50,513 bases of DNA from an uncultured Oleispira sp. (GCA_913061415.1 CAJXUD010000006.1:127505-178017); one strand, 5' to 3'; shown: positions 9,049-17,924, counted from the first letter of the stretch. Numbers and translations: made by a program. Notes: a model not told the origin generated them from the sequence alone.

Positions 9049-9771
9049 ATGAATGGATGTGCTATGTACGATGAAGTCAGTAGTCCAAATTTTGATGAGA
9101 TAGTTCGCGATCATGCTTTGCTGGTTAAGCGCATTGCTCATCATTTAAGGGGCCGATTACCGGATAGTGTGCAGCTGGATGATCTTATTCAGGCGGGCAT
9201 GATTGGGTTAATTGAAGCTGCGCGTAAGTATGATGGTGAAAAAGGCGCCAGCTTTGAAACCTATGCGGGTATAAGAATCCGAGGCTCAATGCTCGATGAA
9301 ATTCGTCGCGGCGATTGGGCGCCACGTTCGGTGCATAGAAATTCTCGCCGTATAAGTGAAGCGATCAAAGAAGTCGAATTGGCGAAAGGTCGAGATGCTG
9401 AAGATCATGAGGTCGCCGAGCATTTAGAGATGAGTGTTGATGAATATCATACACATTTAAAAGACTCTGCCGGTTGTCGTTTATTCAGTTTTGAAGATGT
9501 AATGGAAAAGGGCGAGCAAGGCCAAGAGCAGTTGGTGGGTGCGAGTCCGAGTCCATTCTTAGGCATCGAGAGAGATGCATTCAAGTCCTCACTCGCAGAT
9601 GCGATTAAAGATCTACCCGAGCGAGAGCAGCTCGTTTTAGCACTTTATTATGATGAAGAATTAAACCTTAAAGAAATTGGTGCGGTACTGGGTATCAGTG
9701 AATCTCGAGTGAGCCAGATACATAGTCAAGCGGCTCTAAGGCTAAGGTCACGCCTAACCGAGTGGACTTGA
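9049..9771 (+). CDS. fliA: Flagellar sigma factor FliA (sigma-28)
   Basis: This sigma factor drives late flagellar and chemotaxis genes. Region 2 is visible as LVKRIAHHLRGRLPDSVQLDDLIQ and IRIRGSMLDEIRRGDWAPRS, and region 4 as LNLKEIGAVLGISESRVSQIHSQA with its helix-turn-helix. Length 240 is typical. The annotated ATG is at 9049; a second in-frame ATG at 9064 (after GGATG) could be the true start. The motY promoter candidate at 49156-49182 is a probable target in this window. A 198-base gap follows before cheY. Confidence 0.96.
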   Translation: MNGCAMYDEVSSPNFDEIVRDHALLVKRIAHHLRGRLPDSVQLDDLIQAGMIGLIEAARKYDGEKGASFETYAGIRIRGSMLDEIRRGDWAPRSVHRNSRRISEAIKEVELAKGRDAEDHEVAEHLEMSVDEYHTHLKDSAGCRLFSFEDVMEKGEQGQEQLVGASPSPFLGIERDAFKSSLADAIKDLPEREQLVLALYYDEELNLKEIGAVLGISESRVSQIHSQAALRLRSRLTEWT

Positions 9772-9969
9772 CTCAACAAACGCCCTGTAGTTTTAAAAAA
9801 TTATAATAACGCTATTGGTGAAAATACAACCCATTAAAGGGTATCACTGACAAAATTCTAACCCTTTGTAATTACTATTAATTTTCTTTCTGGCTAATGC
9901 TCCATCACGGTCTACACTTCTTAATAGGAGTTATTAGATACAATGTGAAGCTGGCATCTGGAGGTCGCT

Positions 9970-10359
9970 TTGGACAAAAATATGAAGATTCTTGTTGTGG
10001 ATGATTTTTCTACAATGAGAAGGATCGTTAAAAACCTGCTGCGTGACTTAGGGTTTACCAATACACAAGAAGCAGATGATGGATTAACGGCTTTACCCAT
10101 GTTGCAAACAGGTGAATTTGATTTTCTGGTGACCGATTGGAATATGCCAGGAATGACGGGACTTGATTTGTTAAAGCATGTTAGAGCTGATGATAAATTA
10201 AAAACGTTACCTGTGTTAATGGTTACTGCGGAAGCTAAGCGCGATCAAATCGTTGCCGCTGCTCAAGCAGGGGTGAACGGCTATGTGGTTAAACCCTTTA
10301 CTGCTGCTGTTCTTAAAGAAAAAATTGAAAAAATCTTTGAGCGTGTAGAAGGTTTATAA
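9970..10359 (+). CDS. cheY: Chemotaxis response regulator CheY
   Basis: CheY-P binds the switch (FliM/FliN) and changes motor rotation. This 129-aa single receiver domain has the acidic pair D11/D12, phosphoacceptor D56 (in [10 protein letters not shown]), T86 and K108 (VVKPF). I chose the TTG at 9970 because GGAGG sits five bases upstream; the ATG at 9982 would be about 17 bases from that site and so is less likely. The protein is nearly a Pseudomonas-type CheY in sequence. cheZ follows after 12 bases. Confidence 0.97.
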   Translation: MDKNMKILVVDDFSTMRRIVKNLLRDLGFTNTQEADDGLTALPMLQTGEFDFLVTDWNMPGMTGLDLLKHVRADDKLKTLPVLMVTAEAKRDQIVAAAQAGVNGYVVKPFTAAVLKEKIEKIFERVEGL

Positions 10360-10371
10360 CAAGGAATTGGC

Positions 10372-11154
10372 ATGGCTGAGATGCATTTGGATACTCATGC
10401 GCCATCCTTTCAGCAGGATATTAAAGAACTTGCTGAAGACTTGTTGAGAAAAATCGACGATGGTGATCTTGGAAAAGTAGTTGAGGTCGTTAATAGTATT
10501 AACGATGTGCGTGACCGAACCTTATACGAAGAGATAGGAAAGCTAACGCGTGGTTTACATGAAGCAATAAAAAACCTAAAAGCCGGTGATGAGCTCAGTG
10601 AGCAAACGGGCATGGTACAGGCCTCAGATAAATTATCTTATGTCATGGAAATGACAGATAAGGCCGCTAATAAAACCATGGATTTAGTTGAAGAGGGGAT
10701 GCCTCTCAATTCTGAAATTCAAGGTGGTGCTGAAGAATTACATGAAGAATGGCAAAAGTTTTTGCGTAAAGAACTGGCGCCTGATGATTTTAGAATACTG
10801 TCGAAAAAAATAGATAAATATTTATTAAAAACACAGATGAGTTCGAAAAAAATATCGTCAAATTTATCTGATATTTTAATGGCTCAGGATTTTCAAGACC
10901 TGACAGGTCAAGTAATTAATCGTGTCACTAAGTTAGTTACAGAGGTCGAATCACGTTTGGTAGACCTAGTCGCCATGGCGGGTGAAGTTGATCGTATTAC
11001 GGGAATAACCCATACGGAACCGAGCTCAAACGATATCCCACAAGATGGAAGTGAAAATGTTACAGCAGAAGGGCCTCAGACAGATACCAGTTTAGACGGT
11101 GTGGTCGGTGGCCAGGATGATGTTGATGACTTACTTTCAAGTCTTGGTTTTTAA
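10372..11154 (+). CDS. cheZ: CheY-P phosphatase CheZ
   Basis: CheZ removes phosphate from CheY-P. The long helical hairpin includes the catalytic motif DILMAQDFQDLTGQVINRV around residues 167-185. The C-terminus ends in DDVDDLLSSLGF, the CheY-binding tail of the family. Between them is an acidic, flexible linker. Length 260 is slightly above enteric CheZ (214). AAGGAA precedes the ATG. The gene lies between cheY and cheA as in other polar-flagellate gammaproteobacteria. Confidence 0.97.
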   Translation: MAEMHLDTHAPSFQQDIKELAEDLLRKIDDGDLGKVVEVVNSINDVRDRTLYEEIGKLTRGLHEAIKNLKAGDELSEQTGMVQASDKLSYVMEMTDKAANKTMDLVEEGMPLNSEIQGGAEELHEEWQKFLRKELAPDDFRILSKKIDKYLLKTQMSSKKISSNLSDILMAQDFQDLTGQVINRVTKLVTEVESRLVDLVAMAGEVDRITGITHTEPSSNDIPQDGSENVTAEGPQTDTSLDGVVGGQDDVDDLLSSLGF

Positions 11155-11165
11155 GGAGCTAATGG

Positions 11166-13403
11166 ATGAGTTTCGATGCTGATGAAGAAATCCTCCAAGA
11201 CTTTTTAGTTGAGGCAGGAGAAATCCTAGAGCTACTGTCAGAGCAACTTGTTGATCTTGAACAGCGACCAGATGACTATGATTTATTAAACGCGATTTTT
11301 CGTGGCTTTCATACCGTAAAAGGTGGTGCTGGCTTTTTACAGCTCAATGCTTTGGTTGATTGCTGTCACGAAGCTGAAAACGTATTTGATATTTTGCGAA
11401 ATGGTAAGCGAACCGTAACGTCAGATCTAATGGATGTTATTTTACAGGCACTCGATACCGTTAATGAAATGTTTGATGCGGTCCGCAACGGCCAAGTTCC
11501 AGAGCCTGCAACACCAGAATTACTCACCACATTAAATAAGTTAGCTCAGCCAGAAACCACTGCTCCTGTAGAAACGCCTGTACCTGTAGCGGAGACGCCT
11601 GTTGTTGACAGCGCTGCACCAACTGCGGCTGGCACCGTTGAAGAATCTGATGATATTACTGACGACGAGTTTGAGAAATTATTAGATGCGCTCGATGGTG
11701 AAACTGCAAAATCAGGAGTAGCGGCTACAGCAGATACTGATAATGAAGGTTTGGATGATGATGGTCTATTTTTAGACGTCAACGAAAAGCCCGCTGCGGA
11801 ATCGACTAGTGATGAAATAACAGAAGATGAATTTGAGGCTTTATTAGATCAAATTCATGGTACGGGTAAAGCGGCTGCTCCCGCAGAAACGTCTACTACC
11901 GCAAGTTCAGCAGCTGAAATGGCCAGTGTGCCAAGCGAACCCGCCGCATCCGGCTCAGATGATTTAATTACCGATTCTGAATTTGAAGATTTATTAGATC
12001 GCTTACACGGTAAAGGACAGAACCCTTCGGCAGGCGATTCTATCGCAGCCGATGTTAGTAGCGTTGAACCTGCAAAAGAAACGGTTACAAGCGCTGCGCC
12101 AGAGATTAAAAAACCAGAAGTAAAAGCCCCTGAACCGGTGGCAGAAAAAGCAGTGGTACAGCCCGCTGCTAAACCCCCAGCCAAACCACCGGCTAAATCA
12201 GGGGAATCCTCTACCCCCACTGCTGAAACAACGGTGCGAGTAGATACTAAACGCTTAGACGACATTATGAATATGGTCGGTGAGTTAGTATTAGTACGAA
12301 ATAGATTGGTCCGTTTAGGTTTAAAAAGTAATGATGAGGCTATGTCAAAAGCCGTATCAAACTTAGATGTTGTGACGGCTGATTTACAGTCTTCCGTCAT
12401 GAAAACACGAATGCAGCCGATCAAAAAAGTATTTGGTCGTTTTCCTAGAGTAGTACGTGATTTAGCACGCTCACTTAAGAAAGAAATTAATTTAGAACTA
12501 AGAGGTGAGGAAACTGACCTAGATAAAAACTTAGTTGAAGCATTAGCAGACCCACTCGTTCACTTAGTTCGAAACGCAGTCGATCATGGCGTTGAAATGC
12601 CTGACGTACGAGAAGCTCAAGGTAAGCAACGTATTGGCGTAGTGACCTTGGCCGCTGAGCAAGAAGGCGATCATATTTTACTGTCTATCGAAGATGATGG
12701 TGGTGGTATGGACGCAGATGTCTTGCGCAATAAAGCGGTTGAAAAAGGCATGATGGAGCAGGATGCGGCAGATCGCTTAACCGATAATGAGTGTTATAAC
12801 CTTATTTTTGCACCAGGGTTTTCAACCAAAGAACAGATTTCGGATGTATCGGGTCGTGGTGTTGGTATGGATGTGGTTAAAACCAAAATCACTCAATTAA
12901 ACGGTACCCTGAATATTGATTCGACGCTTGGCAAGGGCACCCGAATAGAAATTAAAGTACCGTTAACCTTGGCCATTATGCCGACGTTGATGGTGATGTT
13001 AAAAGATCAAGCATTTGCATTTCCTTTAGTCAGTGTTAATGAGATTTTTCATCTAGACCTGTCTCGAACGAATGTAGTAGATGGGCAAGAGGTAATTGTT
13101 GTACGAGATAAGCCGATCCCGTTATTCCACTTGAAACGTTGGTTGGTGAAAGGTGAAGCAGATGCAGTAGCCGATGAAAGTTCTCATGTTCTGGTTGTCT
13201 CAATTGGTAACCAGCGAGCAGGCTTTGTCGTGGACCAATTGATTGGGCAGGAGGAGGTTGTTATCAAGCCTTTAGGTGCGATGTTGCACGGTACTGCGGG
13301 TATGGCAGGTGCAACAATTACTGGGGATGGACGAATCGCTTTAATTTTAGATGTGCCTAGCATGCTCCAGCATTATTCTGCTCGGCAGATGACTGCTGCG
13401 TAA
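11166..13403 (+). CDS. cheA: Chemotaxis histidine kinase CheA with three-repeat linker
   Basis: CheA phosphorylates CheY and CheB in response to receptor arrays. The P1 Hpt domain has H49 in FRGFHTVKGGAGF. From about residue 355 come the dimerisation domain (TVRVDTKRLDDIMNMVGELV), the ATPase domain (LVHLVRNAVDHGVE, DDGGGMD, GRGVGMDVV) and the CheW-like P5 domain. Residues 130-350 form a low-complexity Ala/Pro/Glu-rich linker with three copies of an ITxxEFExLLDxLHG motif (162-178, 216-232, 265-282) in place of an obvious P2 domain. In loci with parC/parP, this region of CheA is a plausible docking site. AAGGAG precedes the start. Confidence 0.96.
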   Translation: MSFDADEEILQDFLVEAGEILELLSEQLVDLEQRPDDYDLLNAIFRGFHTVKGGAGFLQLNALVDCCHEAENVFDILRNGKRTVTSDLMDVILQALDTVNEMFDAVRNGQVPEPATPELLTTLNKLAQPETTAPVETPVPVAETPVVDSAAPTAAGTVEESDDITDDEFEKLLDALDGETAKSGVAATADTDNEGLDDDGLFLDVNEKPAAESTSDEITEDEFEALLDQIHGTGKAAAPAETSTTASSAAEMASVPSEPAASGSDDLITDSEFEDLLDRLHGKGQNPSAGDSIAADVSSVEPAKETVTSAAPEIKKPEVKAPEPVAEKAVVQPAAKPPAKPPAKSGESSTPTAETTVRVDTKRLDDIMNMVGELVLVRNRLVRLGLKSNDEAMSKAVSNLDVVTADLQSSVMKTRMQPIKKVFGRFPRVVRDLARSLKKEINLELRGEETDLDKNLVEALADPLVHLVRNAVDHGVEMPDVREAQGKQRIGVVTLAAEQEGDHILLSIEDDGGGMDADVLRNKAVEKGMMEQDAADRLTDNECYNLIFAPGFSTKEQISDVSGRGVGMDVVKTKITQLNGTLNIDSTLGKGTRIEIKVPLTLAIMPTLMVMLKDQAFAFPLVSVNEIFHLDLSRTNVVDGQEVIVVRDKPIPLFHLKRWLVKGEADAVADESSHVLVVSIGNQRAGFVVDQLIGQEEVVIKPLGAMLHGTAGMAGATITGDGRIALILDVPSMLQHYSARQMTAA

Positions 13404-13420
13404 AGAGGTGATTTTATATT

Positions 13421-14539
13421 GTGGTACTTTCCAAAAAGCTAAAGGTATTAGTGGTTGATGATTCTGGTTTTTTTCAACGCCGCGTAACTGAAATTATTAA
13501 TGCCGATGCTCGTCTGGAAGTAGTTGCCACTGCGAGTAATGGCCGTGAGGGGATTGAAAAGGCGTTGGCACTAAAGCCTGATGTTATTACTATGGATTAC
13601 GAGATGCCGGTTATGGATGGCGTGACTGCGGTCCGAGAAATCATGCGCCAGTGTCCAATACCCATTTTGATGTTTTCGTCTTTAACTTATGAAGGCGCTC
13701 GCATTACTCTAGATGCATTAGATGCGGGAGCTGTTGATTTTTTATCTAAACGCTTTGATGCAATCGCCGCTTCAGAAGCTCAATTGCATAAAACCTTGAC
13801 CGATAAAATTTGTGAGGTCGCTGCGACTCGAGGTAGGACTAAAAATAAAATAGACAACCTAGCCTCTAGGTCTAGTTCACTACCAACTTACTCACCAGTA
13901 AACGTTGATTCAGACGCCCTAAAAACACCTGAATTTAATAATCGTTTTAGTTTCCGAGAAAAATCATTGCGTCATATTGAAGTAGTTATTATTGGCACAT
14001 CGACGGGTGGCCCTGCAGCGCTTCAAACTATCTTTAAGCAAATTCCTGAGTCATTCTCTAAGCCGATCGTCATTGTTCAACATATGCCGGGGTCCTTTAC
14101 TAAAGCCTTTGCAGAACGCTTAAATAAGCTAAGTCCTTTAAGTATATCGGAAGCAGAGAACGGCAATAAATTACAAGCTGGACATGTATATGTTGCCCCT
14201 GGTGGAATGCAATTAATGGTGGATCGCCGAAATGATGGCAGTATTAGAATTCATGAAAGCAATGAGCGTATCAGCTATCGGCCAAGTGTTGATATAGCGC
14301 TGGCGTCAGCAGCAAAGAGTTTTGGCTCTACAGCATTGGCAATCATACTCACAGGGATGGGGGCAGATGGAAAAGAAGGCGCTCAACTTTTAAAACAAGC
14401 GGGTGGCACAATCTGGGCTCAGAACGAAGCCAGTTGTGTTATTTACGGAATGCCTAAAGCTGTAATCAATGCAGGAATTGTCGATAAAGTTCTTTCACTT
14501 GAGACGATTGGGACAAAACTTTTTGAGGTAGCAAACTGA
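13421..14539 (+). CDS. cheB: Chemotaxis protein-glutamate methylesterase CheB
   Basis: CheB demethylates and deamidates chemoreceptors. The N-terminal receiver has phosphoacceptor D59 (VITMDYEMPVMDG). The C-terminal esterase domain shows the expected catalytic residues S194 (IGTSTGGPAA), H221 (VQHMPGSF) and D316 (TGMGADGKEG). The start is GTG at 13421, after AGAGGTG; no ATG lies nearby. The stop overlaps the next start by one base (TGATG), so the stator genes are translationally coupled. Note that no cheR is present in this window. Confidence 0.96.
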   Translation: MVLSKKLKVLVVDDSGFFQRRVTEIINADARLEVVATASNGREGIEKALALKPDVITMDYEMPVMDGVTAVREIMRQCPIPILMFSSLTYEGARITLDALDAGAVDFLSKRFDAIAASEAQLHKTLTDKICEVAATRGRTKNKIDNLASRSSSLPTYSPVNVDSDALKTPEFNNRFSFREKSLRHIEVVIIGTSTGGPAALQTIFKQIPESFSKPIVIVQHMPGSFTKAFAERLNKLSPLSISEAENGNKLQAGHVYVAPGGMQLMVDRRNDGSIRIHESNERISYRPSVDIALASAAKSFGSTALAIILTGMGADGKEGAQLLKQAGGTIWAQNEASCVIYGMPKAVINAGIVDKVLSLETIGTKLFEVAN

Positions 14540-15279
14540 TGGATCGTTTAGTTATATTATTGCTTTTTGGTGCAGTCTCTAGTGTCGTATTTGGGCATGT
14601 CTTAGAGGGGGGGTCTTTATTAGCTTTGTGGAATGCGCCTGCGTTATTGATTGTCTTTGGAGGATCTTTCTTGGCTTTGGCTGTTCAGACGCCTGCATAT
14701 CTTGGGGTCAGAGCCATACAATTATCATCCTGGCTTATTGCTCCGCCTCACTTCTCTCTTGATCTTCTTTTAACAAAACTAACAACTTGCGGTAATGCCT
14801 ATCGTAAAGATGGCGTTCTAGGCTTAGATGGTATTGCTCAGGCTGAGTCAGATCCTGTCATGAAGCGTGCTTTAGTCATGCTGGCAGATGGTCAGCCACC
14901 CAGCTCTATTGAAAAAAGTATTTATTTAGAGATAGAAACTCATCAAGAAAAAGATCTTTCTGCCGCTGAAGTATTTGATAACTTAGGGGGCTATTTACCA
15001 ACCTTGGGGATTGTTGGGGCGGTGCTGGGCTTAATGCAGGTTCTATCTAATCTTGAGCAACCGGAAGAATTAGGACGAGGTATTGCCACGGCGTTTGTGG
15101 CTACCTTTTATGGTGTAGCGGCGGCAAACTTAATTGCGATTCCAATTGCAGGTCGTTTGCGAGGGTTCATACAGCAGCGTGCTCGTTATCATAAAGCTAT
15201 GATTGTTGGGGTGATGGCAATTCGTGAAGGGGTTAATCCACAGCTGATTCGTTATCGATTAGAAGGTATTGATTTATGA
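14539..15279 (+). CDS. motC: Flagellar stator protein, MotA/MotC type
   Basis: This MotA/ExbB-family protein (246 aa) has paired N-terminal membrane helices and the second pair near GGYLPTLGIVGAVLGLMQVL and GIATAFVATFYGVAAANLI. With the next gene it forms an ion-driven stator. Its position after cheB matches the motC-motD pair of Pseudomonas, the second stator set there, rather than an isolated motAB. Start and stop both overlap neighbours, so it is tightly coupled to cheB and motD. Confidence 0.9.
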   Translation: MDRLVILLLFGAVSSVVFGHVLEGGSLLALWNAPALLIVFGGSFLALAVQTPAYLGVRAIQLSSWLIAPPHFSLDLLLTKLTTCGNAYRKDGVLGLDGIAQAESDPVMKRALVMLADGQPPSSIEKSIYLEIETHQEKDLSAAEVFDNLGGYLPTLGIVGAVLGLMQVLSNLEQPEELGRGIATAFVATFYGVAAANLIAIPIAGRLRGFIQQRARYHKAMIVGVMAIREGVNPQLIRYRLEGIDL

Positions 15280-15980
15280 GTAATCAATCTGGGCCTGATC
15301 GCCATCGTTGGTTAATTTCATACGCAGACTATATGACGTTGCTGTGTGCATTTTTTATTATGTTGTACAGCGTGAAATCATTAAACGAAGAACAGTATCA
15401 GGCAGTGCAAGAAGCGTTAGAAGGAATATTCACAACCCCTTCGCAGCAGCTGCTACCACAGCCAGAAGTATCGACGACGATTCTTGATCACAATAATGGT
15501 GTGATGCCGCTCTATGAAACGGTCAAGCAGCAGTTGCAGGTTTTTATTGATAGTAAGGATCTTACTCTTGATCAAGAGGGCGAGTGGGTAAAAATACGCT
15601 TAAAAACCGATACATTATTTCCGGCAGGTGGTTGGGAAATAAATGATGAAATGATGGATATGATCGAACAGCTGGCATTAGTGGTAAGGCCTATCCCTAA
15701 TGAAATAAATATTGAAGGGCATACCGATGATGTTCCAATTAGTACGAGAAACATTGTTAGTAATTGGGATTTATCAGCATTAAGAGCGGTAGCAATGGTA
15801 AGAGCATTTGAATTATTTGGGGTTGCTCCACAAAGAATGGCGGCGATAGGCTTTTCTTATCATAAGCCGCTATTTGCCAACGATAGTAATGAACACCGCT
15901 TGGCAAACCGCCGCGTTGAAATTTTAATTAAGCAAGGCAGTCTTAATCAGCCTTGGGCGAGAGAGGAAACAGTGAAATGA
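15276..15980 (+). CDS. motD: Flagellar stator protein, MotB/MotD type
   Basis: This 234-aa protein is the peptidoglycan-binding stator partner. The single membrane helix holds the essential ion-binding aspartate D18 in ISYADYMTLLCAFFIMLYS. The C-terminal OmpA-like domain contains INIEGHTDDVPIS and NRRVEILI. The start lies in an ATGA overlap with motC. Pseudomonas MotD is the closest named counterpart by context. The ion used (proton or sodium) cannot be read from the sequence by eye. Confidence 0.92.
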   Translation: MSNQSGPDRHRWLISYADYMTLLCAFFIMLYSVKSLNEEQYQAVQEALEGIFTTPSQQLLPQPEVSTTILDHNNGVMPLYETVKQQLQVFIDSKDLTLDQEGEWVKIRLKTDTLFPAGGWEINDEMMDMIEQLALVVRPIPNEINIEGHTDDVPISTRNIVSNWDLSALRAVAMVRAFELFGVAPQRMAAIGFSYHKPLFANDSNEHRLANRRVEILIKQGSLNQPWAREETVK

Positions 15981-16041
15981 GCACAATACTTGCAGGACAA
16001 CAGTATTATAAATCTCGTTGTCAAAATAAGGACGGCAAACC

Positions 16042-16842
16042 GTGCGAATTTGGTCGATAGCAAATCAGAAAGGTGGCGTCGGAAAAACAACATCAGTTGT
16101 TTCTCTTGGTGGTCTGCTCGCAGAGCGTGGGGCCCGTGTTCTTCTTATAGATCTGGACCCACACGGTTCGCTTACCAGTTACTTCCGCTATGACCCCGAC
16201 AGCTTAGAGACAAGCCTTTATGATTTGTTTTTTAATCAGCGCTGCAAAGACCTTGATTATATTCGAACGGTGGTTAAACCTACTTCGCGCAAAGGGGTCG
16301 ACTTATTGCCGGCAACGACATCTCTTGCCACGCTAGAGCGGCAAGTTAGTGGACAAGACGGTATGGGATTGGTGCTGGCAAAAACATTAGCCCAGCTTTG
16401 GGATGATTATGATTATGCCTTACTCGATACCCCGCCGATATTAGGTGTCTTATTGGTTAATGCTTTGGCTGCATGCCAACGATTGGTTATTCCTACGCAA
16501 ACAGAGCATCTGGCACTAAAAGGTTTAGAACGCATGGTTCATACCTTAAGAATGGTCATGTCTTCACAAAATCGGCAGCTGCCTTATACCATTGTGCCAA
16601 CATTATTTGATCGCAGAACCCAAGCTTCTGTCATTACATTAAAAGAAATGAGACAGCTTTACCCTGAACATGTATGGCAAGAAGCTATTCCTATTGATAC
16701 TAAATTTAGAGATGCCAGTCATGAGGGGTTATTTCCGAATGAACTAGACAGCTCTTCTCGTGGAGTGCGAGCTTATCGGCACTTATTAGCAGAGCTGGAG
16801 CAGGCAGAGGAGGTAAAGCATGAACGTCGAACAGCCCAGTAG
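16042..16842 (+). CDS. parC: ParA-like ATPase ParC, polar positioning of chemotaxis arrays
   Basis: This is a ParA/MinD-family ATPase of 266 aa with Walker A KGGVGKTT at residues 10-17 (in IANQKGGVGKTTS), LLIDLDPHGSLTSYF and LLDTPPILG. Vibrio ParC recruits chemotaxis arrays to the pole and segregates them; the position after cheB/motCD and before parP/cheW matches that locus. The start is GTG at 16042 with AAGGA upstream. A 61-base gap after motD contains no gene. The stop overlaps the next small gene by 23 bases. Confidence 0.9.
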   Translation: MRIWSIANQKGGVGKTTSVVSLGGLLAERGARVLLIDLDPHGSLTSYFRYDPDSLETSLYDLFFNQRCKDLDYIRTVVKPTSRKGVDLLPATTSLATLERQVSGQDGMGLVLAKTLAQLWDDYDYALLDTPPILGVLLVNALAACQRLVIPTQTEHLALKGLERMVHTLRMVMSSQNRQLPYTIVPTLFDRRTQASVITLKEMRQLYPEHVWQEAIPIDTKFRDASHEGLFPNELDSSSRGVRAYRHLLAELEQAEEVKHERRTAQ

Positions 16843-17146
16843 CGAGAAGATTATTGCGGGTTACCTCGATATGCTTTTAGTGGATAGCAATGTCTGGGAT
16901 GAAAACCGTGCCTGGGATGAAAGATTATCGCAGGCGGTAAACTCACCTATTTGCCCACAAGATACCATTGCTGCAGGTCGTTATTTGCTGACGACTGAAA
17001 CTTTGGGGTCTGGCCATAAAACGGTAAAATATATTCATTTATTAAATGGCCTTAGTATTTTAAATAAGCTACCCGTATCAAAATTGAAAACCGTTATTGC
17101 TCAGCGCTGTTTGAGTCTCGCTTCTGAGGCTATGTGTTTTGAATAA
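16820..17146 (+). CDS. Unrecognised 108-aa protein between parC and parP
   Basis: I do not recognise this family. It is very likely real: the ATG has a near-perfect GAGGAGGT ribosome site six bases upstream, and the gene overlaps both parC (23 bases) and parP (8 bases). Residues 15-21 read YLDMLLV, matching YLDQLLV at residues 30-36 of ParP in a similar leading context. The remainder is predicted soluble, ending in a Leu/Lys-rich part (LNGLSILNKLPVSKLKTV) and two late cysteines. It may be an accessory partner of ParC or CheA built around the same short motif; that is inference. Confidence 0.8.
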   Translation: MNVEQPSSEKIIAGYLDMLLVDSNVWDENRAWDERLSQAVNSPICPQDTIAAGRYLLTTETLGSGHKTVKYIHLLNGLSILNKLPVSKLKTVIAQRCLSLASEAMCFE

Positions 17147-17924
17147 GATACGTCCAGATGGTGCACCATTAATCCTTAAAGATGCAGATACAAAGGTTAA
17201 TGTCGTAGAAGGCGTTCTACAAAACTATCTTGATCAGTTACTGGTCACTGCAACTGAGCAGCCGCAGAAAATAGAAAAAACCATTGAAATACCGGTACAG
17301 GAAGAAGTAAAAGTAGCACCTGTTGAAATAGCACCTGTTGAAATAGCACCTGTTGAAATAGCACCTGTTGAAATAGCCCCGGCGGTCGAAATCCCTGAAA
17401 TCGTTATTGAACGCATCACCTCACCCGAAGTGGTTATTGATACACAGACGTCAGTATCATTAACAGACCCCGATTCGTGGTCAAGCCAAGGTGTAGAGTG
17501 TTTGGTCTTTAGTGTCTGTGGCTTGAAACTTGCCGTTCCTTTATTGTTTTTGGGTGGGGTGTATGAGATTACATCGAACGATGTAAAACCTTTGGTAGGT
17601 CAACCTAAATGGTATCTGGGAATGGTTCACACGGACGAGCACCACCTGCAGGTTATTGATACGGCTAAGCTAATCATGCCAGAAAGAAAGCAGTGTTTAT
17701 CTGAGCAGGGTTTTAAATATTTAATTCAGTTAGAGAAAACCCCTTGGGCGATAGCATGCCAATCCATTGACGATACTGTTCGATTAGATGCGTCAGAAAT
17801 AAAATGGCGTGGCGAGCGCGGTAAGCGAACGTGGCTAGCAGGGACGGTTATTGAAAAAATGTGTGCGCTAATCGATGTAAATGGATTATTACAGTACGTC
17901 GACCAGAGTTGTAAGCCTGTATAA
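17139..17924 (+). CDS. parP: ParP-like CheW-domain protein with repeat-rich linker
   Basis: The C-terminal half (about residues 118-258) is a CheW-like domain (VECLVFSVCGLKLAVPLLFLG). The N-terminal half has a YLDQLLV motif at 30-36 and a Pro/Glu/Val-rich linker with VEIAP repeated four times at about residues 60-79. Vibrio ParP has the same layout, links ParC to CheA/receptor arrays and stabilises arrays at the pole; gene order here matches. The start is probably TTG at 17139, after GAGG, overlapping the previous stop. No better start is visible. Confidence 0.85.
   Translation: MNKIRPDGAPLILKDADTKVNVVEGVLQNYLDQLLVTATEQPQKIEKTIEIPVQEEVKVAPVEIAPVEIAPVEIAPVEIAPAVEIPEIVIERITSPEVVIDTQTSVSLTDPDSWSSQGVECLVFSVCGLKLAVPLLFLGGVYEITSNDVKPLVGQPKWYLGMVHTDEHHLQVIDTAKLIMPERKQCLSEQGFKYLIQLEKTPWAIACQSIDDTVRLDASEIKWRGERGKRTWLAGTVIEKMCALIDVNGLLQYVDQSCKPV
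17316..17375 (+). repeat. Perfect 15-bp tandem repeat, four copies, inside parP
   Basis: GCACCTGTTGAAATA is repeated four times without a mismatch, encoding APVEI units, and a decayed unit follows (GCCCCGGCGGTCGAAATC). The unit is a multiple of three, so copy-number change would alter linker length without breaking the frame. Perfect identity at third codon positions points to recent expansion. Confidence 0.95.

Noticed and set aside
11855-12424. 189-aa open frame antisense to cheA
   Set aside because: It is the reverse frame of the Ala/Pro-rich CheA linker, has low-complexity Ser/Ala sequence and no recognisable domain or ribosome site.
15990-16193. 67-aa frame between motD and parC
   Set aside because: It overlaps the parC Walker A region in another frame, and its sequence looks like out-of-frame translation.
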